Assembly: GCA_965153455.1 (NCBI GenBank)
Contig: OZ234503.1
Span: 10,793,118 to 10,857,117, forward strand
Reading direction: 5' to 3'
Origin: Sphagnum compactum
Taxonomy: Eukaryota; Bryophyta; Sphagnopsida; Sphagnales
Length of the DNA: 64,000 nt
In this document: in pieces, positions 1 through 11,432 of the stretch
Layout of the letters: every line of letters starts with the position of its first letter
Numbering within the stretch: position 1 is the first letter of the stretch
Notes under the pieces: generated by a model
Seen by the model: only the letters and a program-made list of their open reading frames with translations
The model's database searches: none
What the model was told of the DNA's origin: nothing
Translations under genes and position numbers: made by a program

Positions 1-610
1 CGCCAATTGCTTCACCTTTAAAGTTAGATAACTTTGAAAAGAAAGCAAATGGTTAGGTAATAAATTTCTTCCTAGTATTATTCTTAAATAAATTTTCTTT
101 CAAACTATTCTTTGAATCACAGATCATTTATATTTTGAATGGATCAAATTTGTGAATAAAATCAAACTTATGAAATATATTATTTAATGTAAAGCTAGTA
201 ATTAAAAAACAAAAGAACATCATAAACAAATCACAACGATTTTTCTATTACATCTATTGGCAAACTAAAAATTAATTTCAAATTGGTCTTCAAATCAACC
301 ACATGAAAATTAATAGTCATCAAATAGTTCTACAAATGGGTAAGCATGTGTAGACAATGTTTTGACATTGGGGATTTCAAGTAGTTATTAAAGGAAATGT
401 TGTGAACCTTAAATGGTCTTTATGCATTACTCATGCTTAACAAGTTCAAAATTAATAAATATTTGATTATAAAAGTTGTTATCAATAAAACTTAAACCTC
501 AAAACTCAAAAAAGAAAACCCAATTTTGGTGGGGACACCAATGTAACTTTAAACCCTAAACCTTTAAATGTCAAAGCACATTTTTTTTTCAAAAGAAATT
601 ATTGTTGAAT
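1..610. other. AT-rich intergenic stretch, no gene seen
   Basis: The stretch is AT-rich with no open reading frame worth reporting and no RNA gene I can recognise. One telomere-like motif, AAACCCTAAACC, lies near 550-562. It borders the 3' end of the broken gene on the minus strand. Confidence 0.6.
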
Positions 611-2240
611 TTATTTAACAAAACGTACATGGTCTCTCCAATTAGCCCCATATAGGCCAATATAGTGACGAGCAGCACCTACACGATCGTCATAAATGCC
701 CTTCTTGGGCAAATATCCACGACCATTGTGCCTCATCAACATCAAGCCTGGGATAGTACGGTCTCTAACTGTACTAAACAAAAACCACTGTGCATGCTCT
801 AAAAAATCCTGAATCACTGGTCGATCCTGAGGTGAATCTAACTCGTAGCCATCGTATCCAAACTTTGATTGGTCCCTTCTCCGCCATTTGTCATGTCGAA
901 GCTTCAGCTGCAACTTCAGACCAATCTCGTGCCTCCTGCAGTTGACGCCCCATGAATTTGCCACTCCACCCAATAGTTTGACGAGCAAAAGTGTAAGCAC
1001 TCTGTATTCGAATAAATGGTGCATAATCATTTCTTCCGTGAACTTCTGCTGCAAATTTTGAGATGTGGAAGCGACAACAATATAAAAACCTATCCAATGC
1101 ACATGATATAGTAGCAAAAGGCCCACCCAATGCACTCTCTAGGCCTCCAATTCGGAATAAATCCAACTCGCTACAGAGTCGACGTCCATCAATCACCATC
1201 TCTGTATGGACAGTAACCTCAACCCTGATGCCTGAAATGCGACTACTCAATACATCTTTTGTCATTGCTCCCCAACGCTCCATCAAATCCTGTAACTGGC
1301 TCAGCCTAGTACGCATCATACGCATAGTAGCTGGCATGTCATCTAACATCTGCCTCTGTATCACGGAAAGAATCTCATGGCATAGGACATGGTAAACCTT
1401 GACCTTAACTATATGTGGGTCAATGATTGGTCTAAAATCCAAAGACCCATAGCCTTCCACATTGCACATCTCGTGCACAGTGCCCTCCCTAAACCTCCGC
1501 GCCTCGCATTGCACTTCACTAAACTTGTAAAGTTGCAATCCACCTATGGGAAACTGGACCCCATAATCAAACATATTCTTCTGTGTTGAAACAGAAGAAC
1601 CCATCTCTGCACGATATCGTTGTATGAAACGATCAATCGTGGGCTCTGCATCTGGAATCTCCCACTTCATCCCAAAAAATGAAACCCGATATACTCTTGC
1701 ACCTAAAGAGTGCAAAACATCTAACATGGTCGAAATAGGAACATTAGCTTGATTTCGTGATAGTGTTAAATTATCAGGACTACAAGTCAATGTCATACCA
1801 AAAGCCTAGCGCAATGTATTCACCAAATCATCCTTGAATGCAGCCCTCTCATGTTCATCACTCCCAGCATACACCTTCACCACTATGGGGTCAGAGATCA
1901 CATGAAGCCAATCATGAAACTCTAGAAGATCCTTCACTGACACCTTCCGATTGGCGGGGCGAGCCATAATCCCAAATAATGCCGGTAAATCCTTAGTAAG
2001 CATCATGAAATAAGCTGCATCAAGATCTATAAAGTCTGAATGATTAATATCAGGATGCTCCAATAAATCAGTGCATGGTCCACTGAGAGGAGGAAACTAA
2101 ACTAGTGGAACAGGTATTGCGCTGGCAAGGGGTGTACGAGGGTACAAACGCCTCAAAGTAGGAGTTGGGTGGCGTGAAATAATTGATGCATGCGTCTCTG
2201 CTATAATACGCTTTGCAAGATGACTTATAGTATTTCTAAT
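611..2240 (-). pseudogene. Broken coding sequence of unknown family
   Basis: Read on the minus strand, a coding-like sequence of roughly 530-540 codons runs from about 2240 to the TAA at 611-613. It is interrupted by in-frame TAG codons at 2097-2099 and 1806-1808, and needs a frameshift near 890-905 to pass from the long 301-codon segment (891-1796) into the C-terminal segment that ends GLYGANWRDHVRFVK. The segments on either side of the second TAG are in the same frame and read as continuous protein, with few low-complexity residues and balanced amino-acid use, unlike the AT-driven junk frames around it. I do not recognise a family, catalytic motif or membrane segment. It could be a decayed mobile-element or virus-derived gene, or the remains of a host gene. 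An alternative is that the TAGs lie in unrecognised introns, but I see no convincing splice sites. Confidence 0.5.
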
Positions 2241-2254
2241 AGGAGGCATATTGA

Positions 2255-2455
2255 AAAAAATCTACAAAAGCCAAATTTCAAATCCACCAAATGTCAAATA
2301 TATCTACAAAACCAAATCTCAAATCTACCAAATGCCAAACTCAAATATACTAAATGCCAAACTCAAATCTACTAAATGCCAAATTCAAATCTACGAAATG
2401 CCAAAAGTCTACAAAAAACAAATCTCAAATTTACCAAATACCAAATAACCCAAAA
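2255..2455 (+). repeat. Short-unit minisatellite (about 22-24 bp)
   Basis: Degenerate direct repeats of a unit like CAAATCTACCAAATGCCAAA run through this stretch, in six to eight copies. The open frames here, rich in K, Q, I, Y and N, are products of the repeat and not a gene. Confidence 0.8.
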
Positions 2456-2529
2456 ATGTAAAACTATCAAACCCAAAATATCACAATCACAACTATCAAA
2501 TATCACAACTATATTTTAACAACTATATT

Positions 2530-2795
2530 TTAATTCCATCTTTTTGGCAAAATTGAAACACAACTCTATATTTTTCGCAAAACTTCACACACCTCCATAT
2601 TTTTGGCAAAACTTAACATATTTTCCATAATTTTGGCAAAACTTGGCATCACTTCATAAATTTGGCAAAACCTAGACACAACTTTATATTTTTGACAAAA
2701 CTTCACACTACTCCATATTTTTGGCAAAACTTGGCATAACTCCATAAATTTGGCAAAACTAAGACATAACTATATATTTTTGGCAAAACTTGATC
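2530..2795 (+). repeat. Minisatellite with TTTTTGGCAAAACTT core
   Basis: About nine imperfect copies of a roughly 30-bp unit built around CCATATTTTTGGCAAAACTT follow directly after the previous repeat array. The core TTGGCAAAACT is well kept and the linker varies (CACACAACTC, GGCATAACTC, GACACAACTT). Confidence 0.85.
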
Positions 2796-5560
2796 TTTTG
2801 ATCTTACAACACAATCTTACTTCAAATAACATCATCAACAATAAAAAAAAAATTCAACCTTGAGGCAAAAACAACTATAACAATACTTTAAAACAAAACC
2901 AAAAGTGGCAATAAAAACATTTGACCCTGAAACAAAAATAACAACAATATCAATTTTTGGACTTTTGTCAATAAGAACCATTGAATTAAAAGGCTCAAAA
3001 CCATTTTGATTTTCAAAAGGAACCTCTTGTAAAAATAATACAAGAAGAGAGAAAAAAAACAAAATATATTTTTTAAAAAAATTGGTAATTCTTGCATGAA
3101 CATAAAAGACATATTAACATCAACCAAAACTATTTTTTGTTTAAAATTTGAATCAATAGAAACCAAATCACATCACTATCTTCAACATGTAGATTTTACA
3201 CAACAACTAAATGATTATAATAAAAAAGCAAAAACAAAATCATAAAACGTAAAATAACTTAACTTTGTTTTTTCAAATGCTTATTTTTTTATATTAGTAG
3301 TGTCATTGTAATGAAGAAATCAAGTGTCTTTCAATTCTTATTGATAATATGTTGCATAGAAATCTCATAAATGTTTATTGATTTGGTTGAACTTGCAATT
3401 TTAGAAAAAAAATGTAAACCACAAATGAAAAAACTTAGTATGCAACAATAACAACATAAATTAAAATAAAAAATAAAGTGCAAGGAACAATATTTAAAAA
3501 GTGGAAATTTTCATTTCTTGTATGAAATGAAATTTAAATGATTTATAACTTCCATGTCATATTCTTTTGGAACAAAAATTTCTTCCATTTAAATAATTCC
3601 GACTCCACTTCCAATTTTGTTGGGTTTTTTTTTTTCTTTCAAGGAAAAATAGTAAAAAATTAAAACATCAACAATTTGCCATAGCTTATGGCCAACATGA
3701 ACTATAATGAACCAAACTTCATCATTTTTTTCATTAAAATATGAAACATAAAAAAAAATTGAAGACTAAACTACTTATCGTCAAACCATTCAATGGGCTA
3801 ACGATGAATCAATTCCTTAAAAATAGTAATGACTAATCGAATAATCCATAAAAAGTCTATTTATAAACAAAACATTGCATAATGTCAATATGATAATTCT
3901 TATGAAAACAAAACTTCAAAACAACCCCAATAGGAAGAAATTTTAAAAATAAATAAATTGAAATGAACTTTTTGTAACTCAAAATAACCTTTCACCCTAA
4001 AAATTGATTAAAAAATAACCAAATCGCATATTAAATTTAGATGGAAACATGAACTGACACATTAACTCAATAAATGTTTATTGTTCCTTTTGAATGAAAG
4101 CAAATTAGATTTTTGAATGAATTTTTCAAAACCAACATTAGATGGTTTCAATTTCATTTTATCACCAACAACTTTGACCCAATGGTACCTAACTTTAGTA
4201 AAAATATTCAATGGGACAATAAGAGTTACACTTGATTCAATAACATACTAGTTTTGCCTTTACCTAATCAAGTAACTAATACTTCATATCAAAGATTGAA
4301 TGTTGCATTCCAACAAAACTCAATTATCATTTAACCTAATAAAACCCAAATGTAAGTACTTAATTGTTGTAAACCTTAATCCAAAAATTTGAACATCAAA
4401 TCTATTATATATATATATATAATTATTGGATTACAGTAAAGGAAATGAGCAAAGGAGGGAAAAGGACTAGGAGGAAAAAAAGGAAAAAAATTGCATCGTT
4501 TGCCATCCTCATGCTTTGGGATGTCATTTTGTGATTTCAATTTAGGGTAGAGACATAAAGTTGAAAGGAAATGGAAAGATAACAAACATGTAAAAAAAGA
4601 TTAAAAAAAAAATATCATGGGAATTTTACATAGATGAAGTTTTGTAGATGGGCATTTCCAAAGTTTTAGACCTCTAAGAACTTTAATTTAGGAATTTGAA
4701 CATACGATTAGAATGACATTAAGGTACTTATTTGGTGGGAGGGTACAAACTCCCATATTTTTTTGTAACTTGAAAAACAAAAAATGACATATATCAATGA
4801 ACCCAATAACAAAATTTTCATCTTTAAACAAATTTGTAATGGATATTTTAATTTCATAACTTTAGAACTTTTGTCATTCAACAAAAGCATTTTTAGCCCA
4901 AACCTCAACATGTTTGTTGGCTCCACAATTGCCTATATTAACATTATATTTAGTCTTATCAACACAAAAAATACCTAAACTTAGATCCTTCATCAGTAAC
5001 ATATTTGTCATCAATGGTAAGAATCATATCATAGTCAATTGTAAAAACAATAACATCAATTGAAAAAAAAAAATGGTTACCAAAGGCATCAATTACAAAG
5101 ACTTCAAAATCATTAAAATTCAACAAAATTGCAAGGTAGTGACAATTTGCTAATAATTGAACATTGACATTCATTTTAGGAACTTGGGAAAAAACAACAA
5201 ATTTTGATAATTGTAGGTACACATTGGATCCATCATCAAACCATAAAATATCAACACTTACATAATTAATAGAAAAAAGTTCAAAATCAGGAAAAAATAT
5301 AGAATTAGAAAGAGGTACAAAATTAGTGAAATGAGGTTCAAATGTTGTAAACACTAATCCAAAAGCTTTTGAAGTTGTGGATATTGTAAACCTCGATCTA
5401 AAAGGTTTTGAGGTTGTAAAGGGAGGAAACCTTTCTCCGTAAGTTGGAACATCAAGTAATTTAATTAATTTAATGGGGGTTAAGTGACATGAACTTTCAA
5501 AAAAAACTTCATTAATAGAATTTAATTCAGAATTATTTTTGCAATGCTTCTTGGAAGCCA
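2796..5560. other. AT-rich desert without a supported gene
   Basis: The stretch is very AT-rich with many homopolymer runs. The longest open frame (4959-5561, minus, 200 codons, rich in F, V, I and N) has no recognisable domain and its composition follows the base bias, so I do not call it. A short (TA)n run lies near 4409-4425. Confidence 0.6.
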
Positions 5561-5579
5561 ATTCATTGTTTCAAAGAAA

Positions 5580-5775
5580 AAAAACACTATAGTTTGTAGT
5601 AGATGTGGAAAAGAAAAACGCTACAAGATTGCAAAGAACATTGCAAGATGCAGTTGCATTGAATAAGAACACTTTAATTTGCAATAGATGTAGAAAAGAA
5701 GAATGCAATAGCATCATACAATCATACAAAACATTACAAGATGAAATTGCATTGAAAAAGAACATTGTAGTTTAA
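5580..5775 (+). repeat. Tandem repeat, about 86-bp unit
   Basis: Slightly more than two imperfect copies. The segment starting ACTATAGTTTGTAGTAGATG near 5586 recurs as ACTTTAATTTGCAATAGATG near 5671, and the block AAGATGCAGTTGCATTGAA recurs in the next unit as AAGATGAAATTGCATTGAA. Confidence 0.65.
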
Positions 5776-5889
5776 AACACAAACGGAAAAGAACAACAAA
5801 GTTTGCAACATTGCATATAATGTTGTAAGAGACATGCGAAAAAAACACACAACAATGCAACCAAAGAGCAACACTTTCGAAGCAAAGAA

Positions 5890-6075
5890 ACCATGAATGG
5901 AGAAAAGGGAGGAAGGAAGGAGAGAATGTGGAAAAATAATGGGTGAAGGAAGAAGGAAAGGGAGAAGAAATAGAAGAAGAAATGAGTATAGGAGGAGGGA
6001 GGGGGAGAAAAAGGAACATAGCAAAAGAAATGAGTAGAGGAGGGAAGGCATGAAGAAGGAGAAGAAAATGCAGAA
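5890..6075 (+). repeat. Long purine-rich (GA) tract
   Basis: Nearly 190 bases are almost all A and G on the plus strand, with only scattered pyrimidines, and include GGAGGAGGGAGGGGGAG near 5990. The overlapping minus-strand open frames, rich in S, F, P and L, are shadows of this tract. Confidence 0.8.
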
Positions 6076-7046
6076 AATTGAATTTTTTTACTAGCAAAAT
6101 TTTGTTCGTTGGCAAAATGAAAAATCAAAAAAATCAAAATTCGAGTGTTGTTGGAGAGTTTTAATTGCCATCAATTTATTTTTGTAGGTAAAAATTTATA
6201 TTTAATATTTTGGTTGATAGCTAGATTTGACTAGGTCTTTTAAAGGACTATTGCCAAATTTTTTTCATCTTCCTACAAGTGATTGCCATTTTGGCTCTTA
6301 AAAAAATTCGCTAAAATAAAGTTTGCTAGAAAGAAGTTGTTGGCGTACTTACATTGGGGGATCCATTTTGTGTCATTGTCATCCTCATGCCTTCGCTTTG
6401 CAGCTACTGTTTAAGGTAAGGACATAAAGCAAAAAGAAAAAAAAGAAGGTGGAAAGTTAGAAAGAGATGAAAAGAAAAACATAATCCTTGGGTGGTTAGC
6501 CACTTCTTCTCTGCTGTTGCAGAGTTGGAAGCCACCTTAGCACCCTTTTCAAAACCCTAGAAAAAACACTGGATCTTCAAACTTCAATCCAGGAACAATT
6601 ATGAAGAATAGCACAACAGCACAACAGTGCGCACACGCACACACACACACACACATTTGCAACACAATGACCAGTCAATAAATGATAATTTGCGAATGGG
6701 TTGCAACTATAAAATATATGCCATATAATCTTTGCATCAAATTGAAGATGACAAAATTGCATAAGTACTCAATTCGCACATGTAGTTAACCTCAGACAAG
6801 GTTTCCTTACGCAATTCACTTCTGTGAATCATGTTTCTGCATAACATTGACAGGAAACTTGATACAGAGTTGTCAATTGCGCTCAAAAGGGAGTATTGTA
6901 AAAAGTCCCCTGGAATACAAGGGGAGCAGGCCACAGAAAGCTTCCCACCACTGGTGAAAGCTTGACTATCTATCTACATGTTTGCGGGTTCTGCTTCTCT
7001 GTTGCTAGCTAGTTAGGGTACAAGGAAAAGTTCATGTTAGCAGCAC
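6076..7046. other. Intergenic region 3' of the F-box gene
   Basis: No gene is seen. A (CA)n microsatellite lies at about 6632-6655. The part nearest the F-box gene (about 6780-7046) is probably its 3' untranslated region, possibly with a 3'UTR intron, because the coding stop sits inside a GTAAGT sequence. Confidence 0.5.
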
Positions 7047-7823
7047 TTACTTCCAGTCAAGGATCTCCAATAAGCAAAGGACTTCGTTGTCATTGTTGGC
7101 TGCATCAGTAAAGTCAAGCTCAATTCCAAACACCTCCATTCGACCGCATTTGCCATCAACTAAGAGGAGTGCAATCCATGCCCTGATTTCAGATACAAAT
7201 GGGTACAAGGGTGAAATTTGAAGGTAGTCATAAGCATGAGCTCTGTAACCTGGTCCATCCACATAATCAAATCCTGACTTGCCTATGATGCAAGCAACTC
7301 GATCCTGGTCTCGCCTTCTTACCAATAAGGACACATGAATGTCTTCACTGAAACAGACCTCAAACTGTGATGACACAGGTACTGCCATCTTGTAAGCCTG
7401 GGATTGCAGATGGACCTGCATACTTTCACAAATTCCTGCTGGAGGATTGAAAACTTGAGTACGCACGAGAGCTCCATTAACAACAGCTGAATACACAGAA
7501 GAAGTACCCTCCCAGATATCTACATAAAATTCCAAATCATCAAATGTGAGCTTGGGTGCTGGCATAGGTCGGCTTCTTGGCCGCTTCTGAGAAAAGCTAG
7601 TGAAAAGCTTGAGATAACCTCTGGATTCTCCAATAGCTAAGGATGATCCCTGGCTGTGACAAGTGGATGGCCATCTCTGTGCACACAGCCGCTTCCACAA
7701 GTAGTCATCCTTGGCTAACTGCCTCCATGACTTCGACACACACATACATGCTGCCAAATCCGCCCCATTCAAAAGGGGAAAAACTACCTTCAGTACCTCT
7801 GCAGGACAGGACATTTCTGGCAT
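7047..7823 (-). CDS. F-box protein (At5g39250-like)
   Basis: A single-exon gene of 258 residues. Residues 5-50 form an F-box (PAEVLKVVFPLL, then CMCVSKSWRQLAKDDYLWKR), the part that binds SKP1/ASK in an SCF E3 ubiquitin ligase. The rest is a conserved plant-specific C-terminal region with FDDLEFYVDIWE at about residues 94-105, PPAGICESM near 127 and a final EILDWK. From memory, the order and spacing of these blocks match the Arabidopsis protein At5g39250, including the last residues DWK, so the end is real. The ATG at 7823 gives the usual length for that family; a second ATG three codons later is possible. The substrate is unknown. The leader upstream carries two telo-boxes (8175-8193) and a CT microsatellite. 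The gene is head-to-head with the PPR gene, about 3.2 kb apart. Confidence 0.92.
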   Translation of the reverse strand: MPEMSCPAEVLKVVFPLLNGADLAACMCVSKSWRQLAKDDYLWKRLCAQRWPSTCHSQGSSLAIGESRGYLKLFTSFSQKRPRSRPMPAPKLTFDDLEFYVDIWEGTSSVYSAVVNGALVRTQVFNPPAGICESMQVHLQSQAYKMAVPVSSQFEVCFSEDIHVSLLVRRRDQDRVACIIGKSGFDYVDGPGYRAHAYDYLQISPLYPFVSEIRAWIALLLVDGKCGRMEVFGIELDFTDAANNDNEVLCLLEILDWK

Positions 7824-7915
7824 TCTTCACTCCCAACTAGTGTCTTCCACCTCTCCCTCCTGCACGTCTTCTGTGCTCGCTGTCAACACAATTCCCTCAC
7901 CAAGTTTCTTCACTC

Positions 7916-7917
<2 letters not shown>

Positions 7918-7959
<42 letters not shown>
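7918..7959 (+). repeat. (CT)n microsatellite in F-box leader
   Basis: An almost pure TC repeat of about 40 bases, followed by an ACACAC run. On the minus strand it would be a GA repeat in the F-box gene's 5' leader or promoter. Confidence 0.9.
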
Positions 7960-7962
<3 letters not shown>

Positions 7963-8174
7963 GCACACACACACAAATACGTCCCACTGGTGTCTTCACC
8001 CCTGCTCCTTCTCTGTACAACATCCATCATCTCTTGCTGCCATAGTCATGATCAGAAGCCGATAACAACAGCAGCATCATCATCATCATCATCAAACTGC
8101 AGAAACGAAATTCGCAAGGAAAGCAAGCGCCTGTTGTGGGTGAGTTGTTTCAACAAGCTTTCTCCATTGACCGG

Positions 8175-8193
8175 AAACCCTAGCAAACCCTAA
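8175..8193. promoter_or_regulatory. Paired telo-box motifs (AAACCCTAG, AAACCCTAA)
   Basis: Two AAACCCTA motifs ten bases apart lie about 355 bp upstream of the F-box start. Telo-boxes near plant transcription starts are bound by factors such as TRB proteins and are common in growth-related genes. The position fits the promoter or leader. Confidence 0.5.
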
Positions 8194-8199
8194 TCCGAT

Positions 8200-10239
8200 T
8201 TTTCTTTTGAGTCAAAACCCCAAAACAACAAAGATGAAGGTTGAAGATCCATGAACCACAATGTAGCTGTCATGGCCACATTTTAATCCTCTTAGTTTCA
8301 TAGAGGACAATTGAGGTGCTCATTGGGCATATATATTGGATTCACTTTTTGATGTATTTTCATGTTGCAAACTCTCATCTTCTTCTGTGTCATGAGATTT
8401 TTTGAGCATTTTCAAAAAGATGAACATCTGTCTACATGTCTTTTTTTGCACTGCAAATTTCTTGTATGTCATTTGCAACTTGTATTTTTGTGTTGCAAAA
8501 TGAACACATTTTCAAGCACACAAAAATTAGTCTAAATATACATGGTTTGCAATATAGATTTCCAAATTCTTGTTCCCAATTTTTGGGGTTGATGACCCCC
8601 ATGTGCAAAGGGTTGGACCTCCGAAAGCACCTTTGAGGTTAACATGTTTCCATAGCATTCTAGGGGGTTAGTATTTGTGTGTTCAAACATTTTATATTGC
8701 GCATAAATCTGAAGCTAGTAAATTTGATTGAACTAACTAGCTGGAACCTGAAGACTTTTATCAAATTAAAAAAACCCAAGATTGGACACTTACAACACAA
8801 GTTGTCAGTGTCTGCATTTATGTGCTTGGGGATTGGAAAAAAACTCCCAACCATCACCTTATATCAAGTCATCAAAGAATGTGTAATTATTGGAACTGTA
8901 CTCAGGAAGAAGCATCCTGGGTCAACACAAGTCAAGAAGCACCATTTGGCTTGTAGCCTGTGTGTAAGATGCAGCAGTTGCGGCTTCACAGGCATGGTTG
9001 TCATTGTTGGCAAAGTTTTCTAGACTGATTCCCTCTTTTCTGAAAAGAAAGAGATGGGTAAGATGACAAATGCACATGCCTGCTGGTGTCTGCAGAAAAG
9101 TTGCAGCCCTTTGAGGTGAGATCTCTCCAGCAGCTATGAAATCTCACCAGAAGTCCTGTACAAGGAGTCGCCCTGTTAATCCAGCAGCAAGCAGCCATAC
9201 TGTAAACTCACTCTTCAATAAACTTAGCACTTGGTCCTATTCCTGGAATCTTACAGCCTTTGAAGAATCAGCATACTTCAAACATCACTGAGAAGGAAAA
9301 CCCACAACCCATAGAACATCATCTAGAAGGAGATCACCACAAGTCTCGGAGTTTGGTATGTTATTGTTGCTGCAGTTCAGAAAAGGGCAACTGTCGATCT
9401 CATCTGGAAAAGATGTCTCATTTCAATAGCTGCAGGACATGAAGAATTTCAAGGGCTTTCCAGCACATGAACTGAAGAGAACATAAGGCAAGGTACGGTA
9501 CATCATGGAACAAGAATTGCAATACAGTGCACACAGAAAATCTGCAACTCTATTCAATTCTCTGGAAGGTGCAAAAGCTTTTACATGGTCAAATCCACTG
9601 CTGCAAACAAGGTTTTCATCTCCATCCCCAACAAAGCTTGCAATGACGGCACTTAACATTATGAGGTGCTGAGAACAAATTCCACCACATTACATTTCCC
9701 ATGGTGATACCACCATTGAGTCTCTCTTCACATACTATCCCTATTAAGCTTGTGTAGTGTTGTCACCAGCAGAGAAACAAACTGTTGCATGGAGGATTGG
9801 AGGAATAGCACTTGTAAATACAGAGACAAACAAATGTCTGTATTCTACCCAAGAACATACTCTCTAAATTGTGAAAACATCTCATTCCCGTTGCAATAGA
9901 TGTGGGATCCTATTGTTTTGAGGCAGACAGATGCAGCAGGTTTTCAGAAAGTGATAGTCCATTTGCTTACCACAGCAAATGCTACCCACCTACTTGAAGC
10001 ACCAAAGGGTCAGTTTTGTGGAGGAGTACCTATTTAAGCAGTTTTGCTACAATTGCAGCACACCTGCGGTGCATGACCTGCATATATCTTCATTGTCATC
10101 TGCACACATGGAGGCTGCATGCAGCATTTCTAATGATCAACAAGATGTATAAAGACTACTGTATTTCAGCAAAATTGTGTTTTGCAAAACAAGCTTCTCT
10201 CCGTGACAACATGTATTAGAAGCTGTGTTTTTAGAAGCA
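8200..10239. other. Intergenic region between F-box and PPR genes
   Basis: About 2 kb with no open frame that shows a domain. Base composition is close to that of the genes, so part may be promoter or untranslated exon of the flanking divergent genes. No RNA gene was recognised. Confidence 0.5.
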
Positions 10240-10530
10240 AGCAACTCTGACATTCTTGTGAACTTGAGCTTCTTCATAGCGTAAAACAGAAGCAAACTGT
10301 GACATGAGGGTTGAGCTTCATAGTGCAGAACAGAACCAACTATGGCACTTCATGCTGCAAAATAGAAGCAACTGTGGCATTCTTGCAGAGAGTTGAGCTT
10401 CTTCATACTGCAAAATAGAAGCAAAACTGTGACATTCTTGCAGAGAGTTGAGCTTCATACCGTAAAACAGAAGCAAAACTGTGACACTTCATACTACAAA
10501 ATAGAAGCAACTGTGACATTTTTCCTTGGC
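10240..10530 (+). repeat. Composite tandem repeat (about 33 and 50-55 bp units)
   Basis: Six related units each start CTTCAT and contain the core GCAAAATAGAAGCAAAACTG or a close variant. Long units near 10271, 10348 and 10398 end with a tail such as CATTCTTGCAGAGAGTTGAG. Short units near 10316, 10453 and 10487 lack it. It lies about 500 bp upstream of the PPR start codon. Confidence 0.8.
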
Positions 10531-10904
10531 TCACTGGATTCAGCCATGACGAAGAAGAAGACTTGTGGAGCTGCAGAGCATCATCTGCGAGACTTTGCAG
10601 AAGGAAATTATTGACAAGCTTGCATCTTTGGATTGAAAGAAAGCTTTTCTACCTAAGAAAAATACAAGATTTCTCCTTCTCCATTTCTCCATCTCCCTGG
10701 ATGTATATCGTGCGGTGGTTTCTTGGTGCACAGAAAATGATGAAGAGCTCCTCCTCCTCCTCCTCCTATACCAGCATAATACTAATTTTGTTTTTCATTT
10801 CCGAAGATTGCGAAATCATTTCCGCCGCCGTTCGTCATCTCCTTTCACAGAATCAAAAAAGATGAAATTCCTCATCCACAACTGATCTCCAGGCCCGCCA
10901 GAAC

Positions 10905-10916
10905 TAGGGTTTAGGG
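10905..10916. promoter_or_regulatory. Telo-box (TAGGGTTTAGGG) in PPR leader
   Basis: TAGGGTTTAGGG lies 80-90 bp upstream of the PPR start codon and is followed by a GA-rich leader (10930-10995). It is probably within the core promoter or 5'UTR. Confidence 0.5.
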
Positions 10917-10995
10917 ATTCGCCTTCTTTGAGGGAGCGAGAGATAGAAGAGAGCACAAAGAGAGTGAGAGAGAGAGCGCACGGAGGCAGAGAGGC

Positions 10996-11401
10996 ATGAT
11001 GTCATGTGCGCAGCATCTCTTGCTCCTTGGTAGGTCTGCTTCTTCTTGTTCTTCTTCTGTCTCTTCTTCTGTCCCTGCTGCGTACCATTGCGACTCTGAA
11101 TTGAGCACCAAGTCCTTGTACAGGTCGATAGCAAGAATCTCTTGTCAGTCTCGAGATTGCCAACAGCAACTCCTCTGTGGCTGCCGCCTGGCATTCCAAT
11201 TCTTCTCTCGACATCCCTGTAGAATTTCCTTAGTTGGAGCATGTAGAATACATGCAGAGCAAGCAAGCTTAACAGCAGGGAGAGATGAAAATCTAGCGGG
11301 AACAATCAGAGTGTATTTGAGTGATACTGATGATGGGAGGAGTGGTGAGGAGGAGGAGAATAGGGACCGAAAAAAGATGTCGGAAGGGATTGGGAGGCGA
11401 G

Positions 11402-11432
<31 letters not shown>

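Noticed and set aside
4959-5561. 200-codon open frame in AT-rich DNA (minus strand)
   Set aside because: Composition (F, V, I, N) follows the base bias, there is no domain or homologous motif I recognise, and it lies among decayed repeats.
5714-6137. Overlapping minus-strand open frames of 105-133 codons
   Set aside because: They are translations of the purine tract in different frames (runs of S, F, P and L); none has gene-like features.
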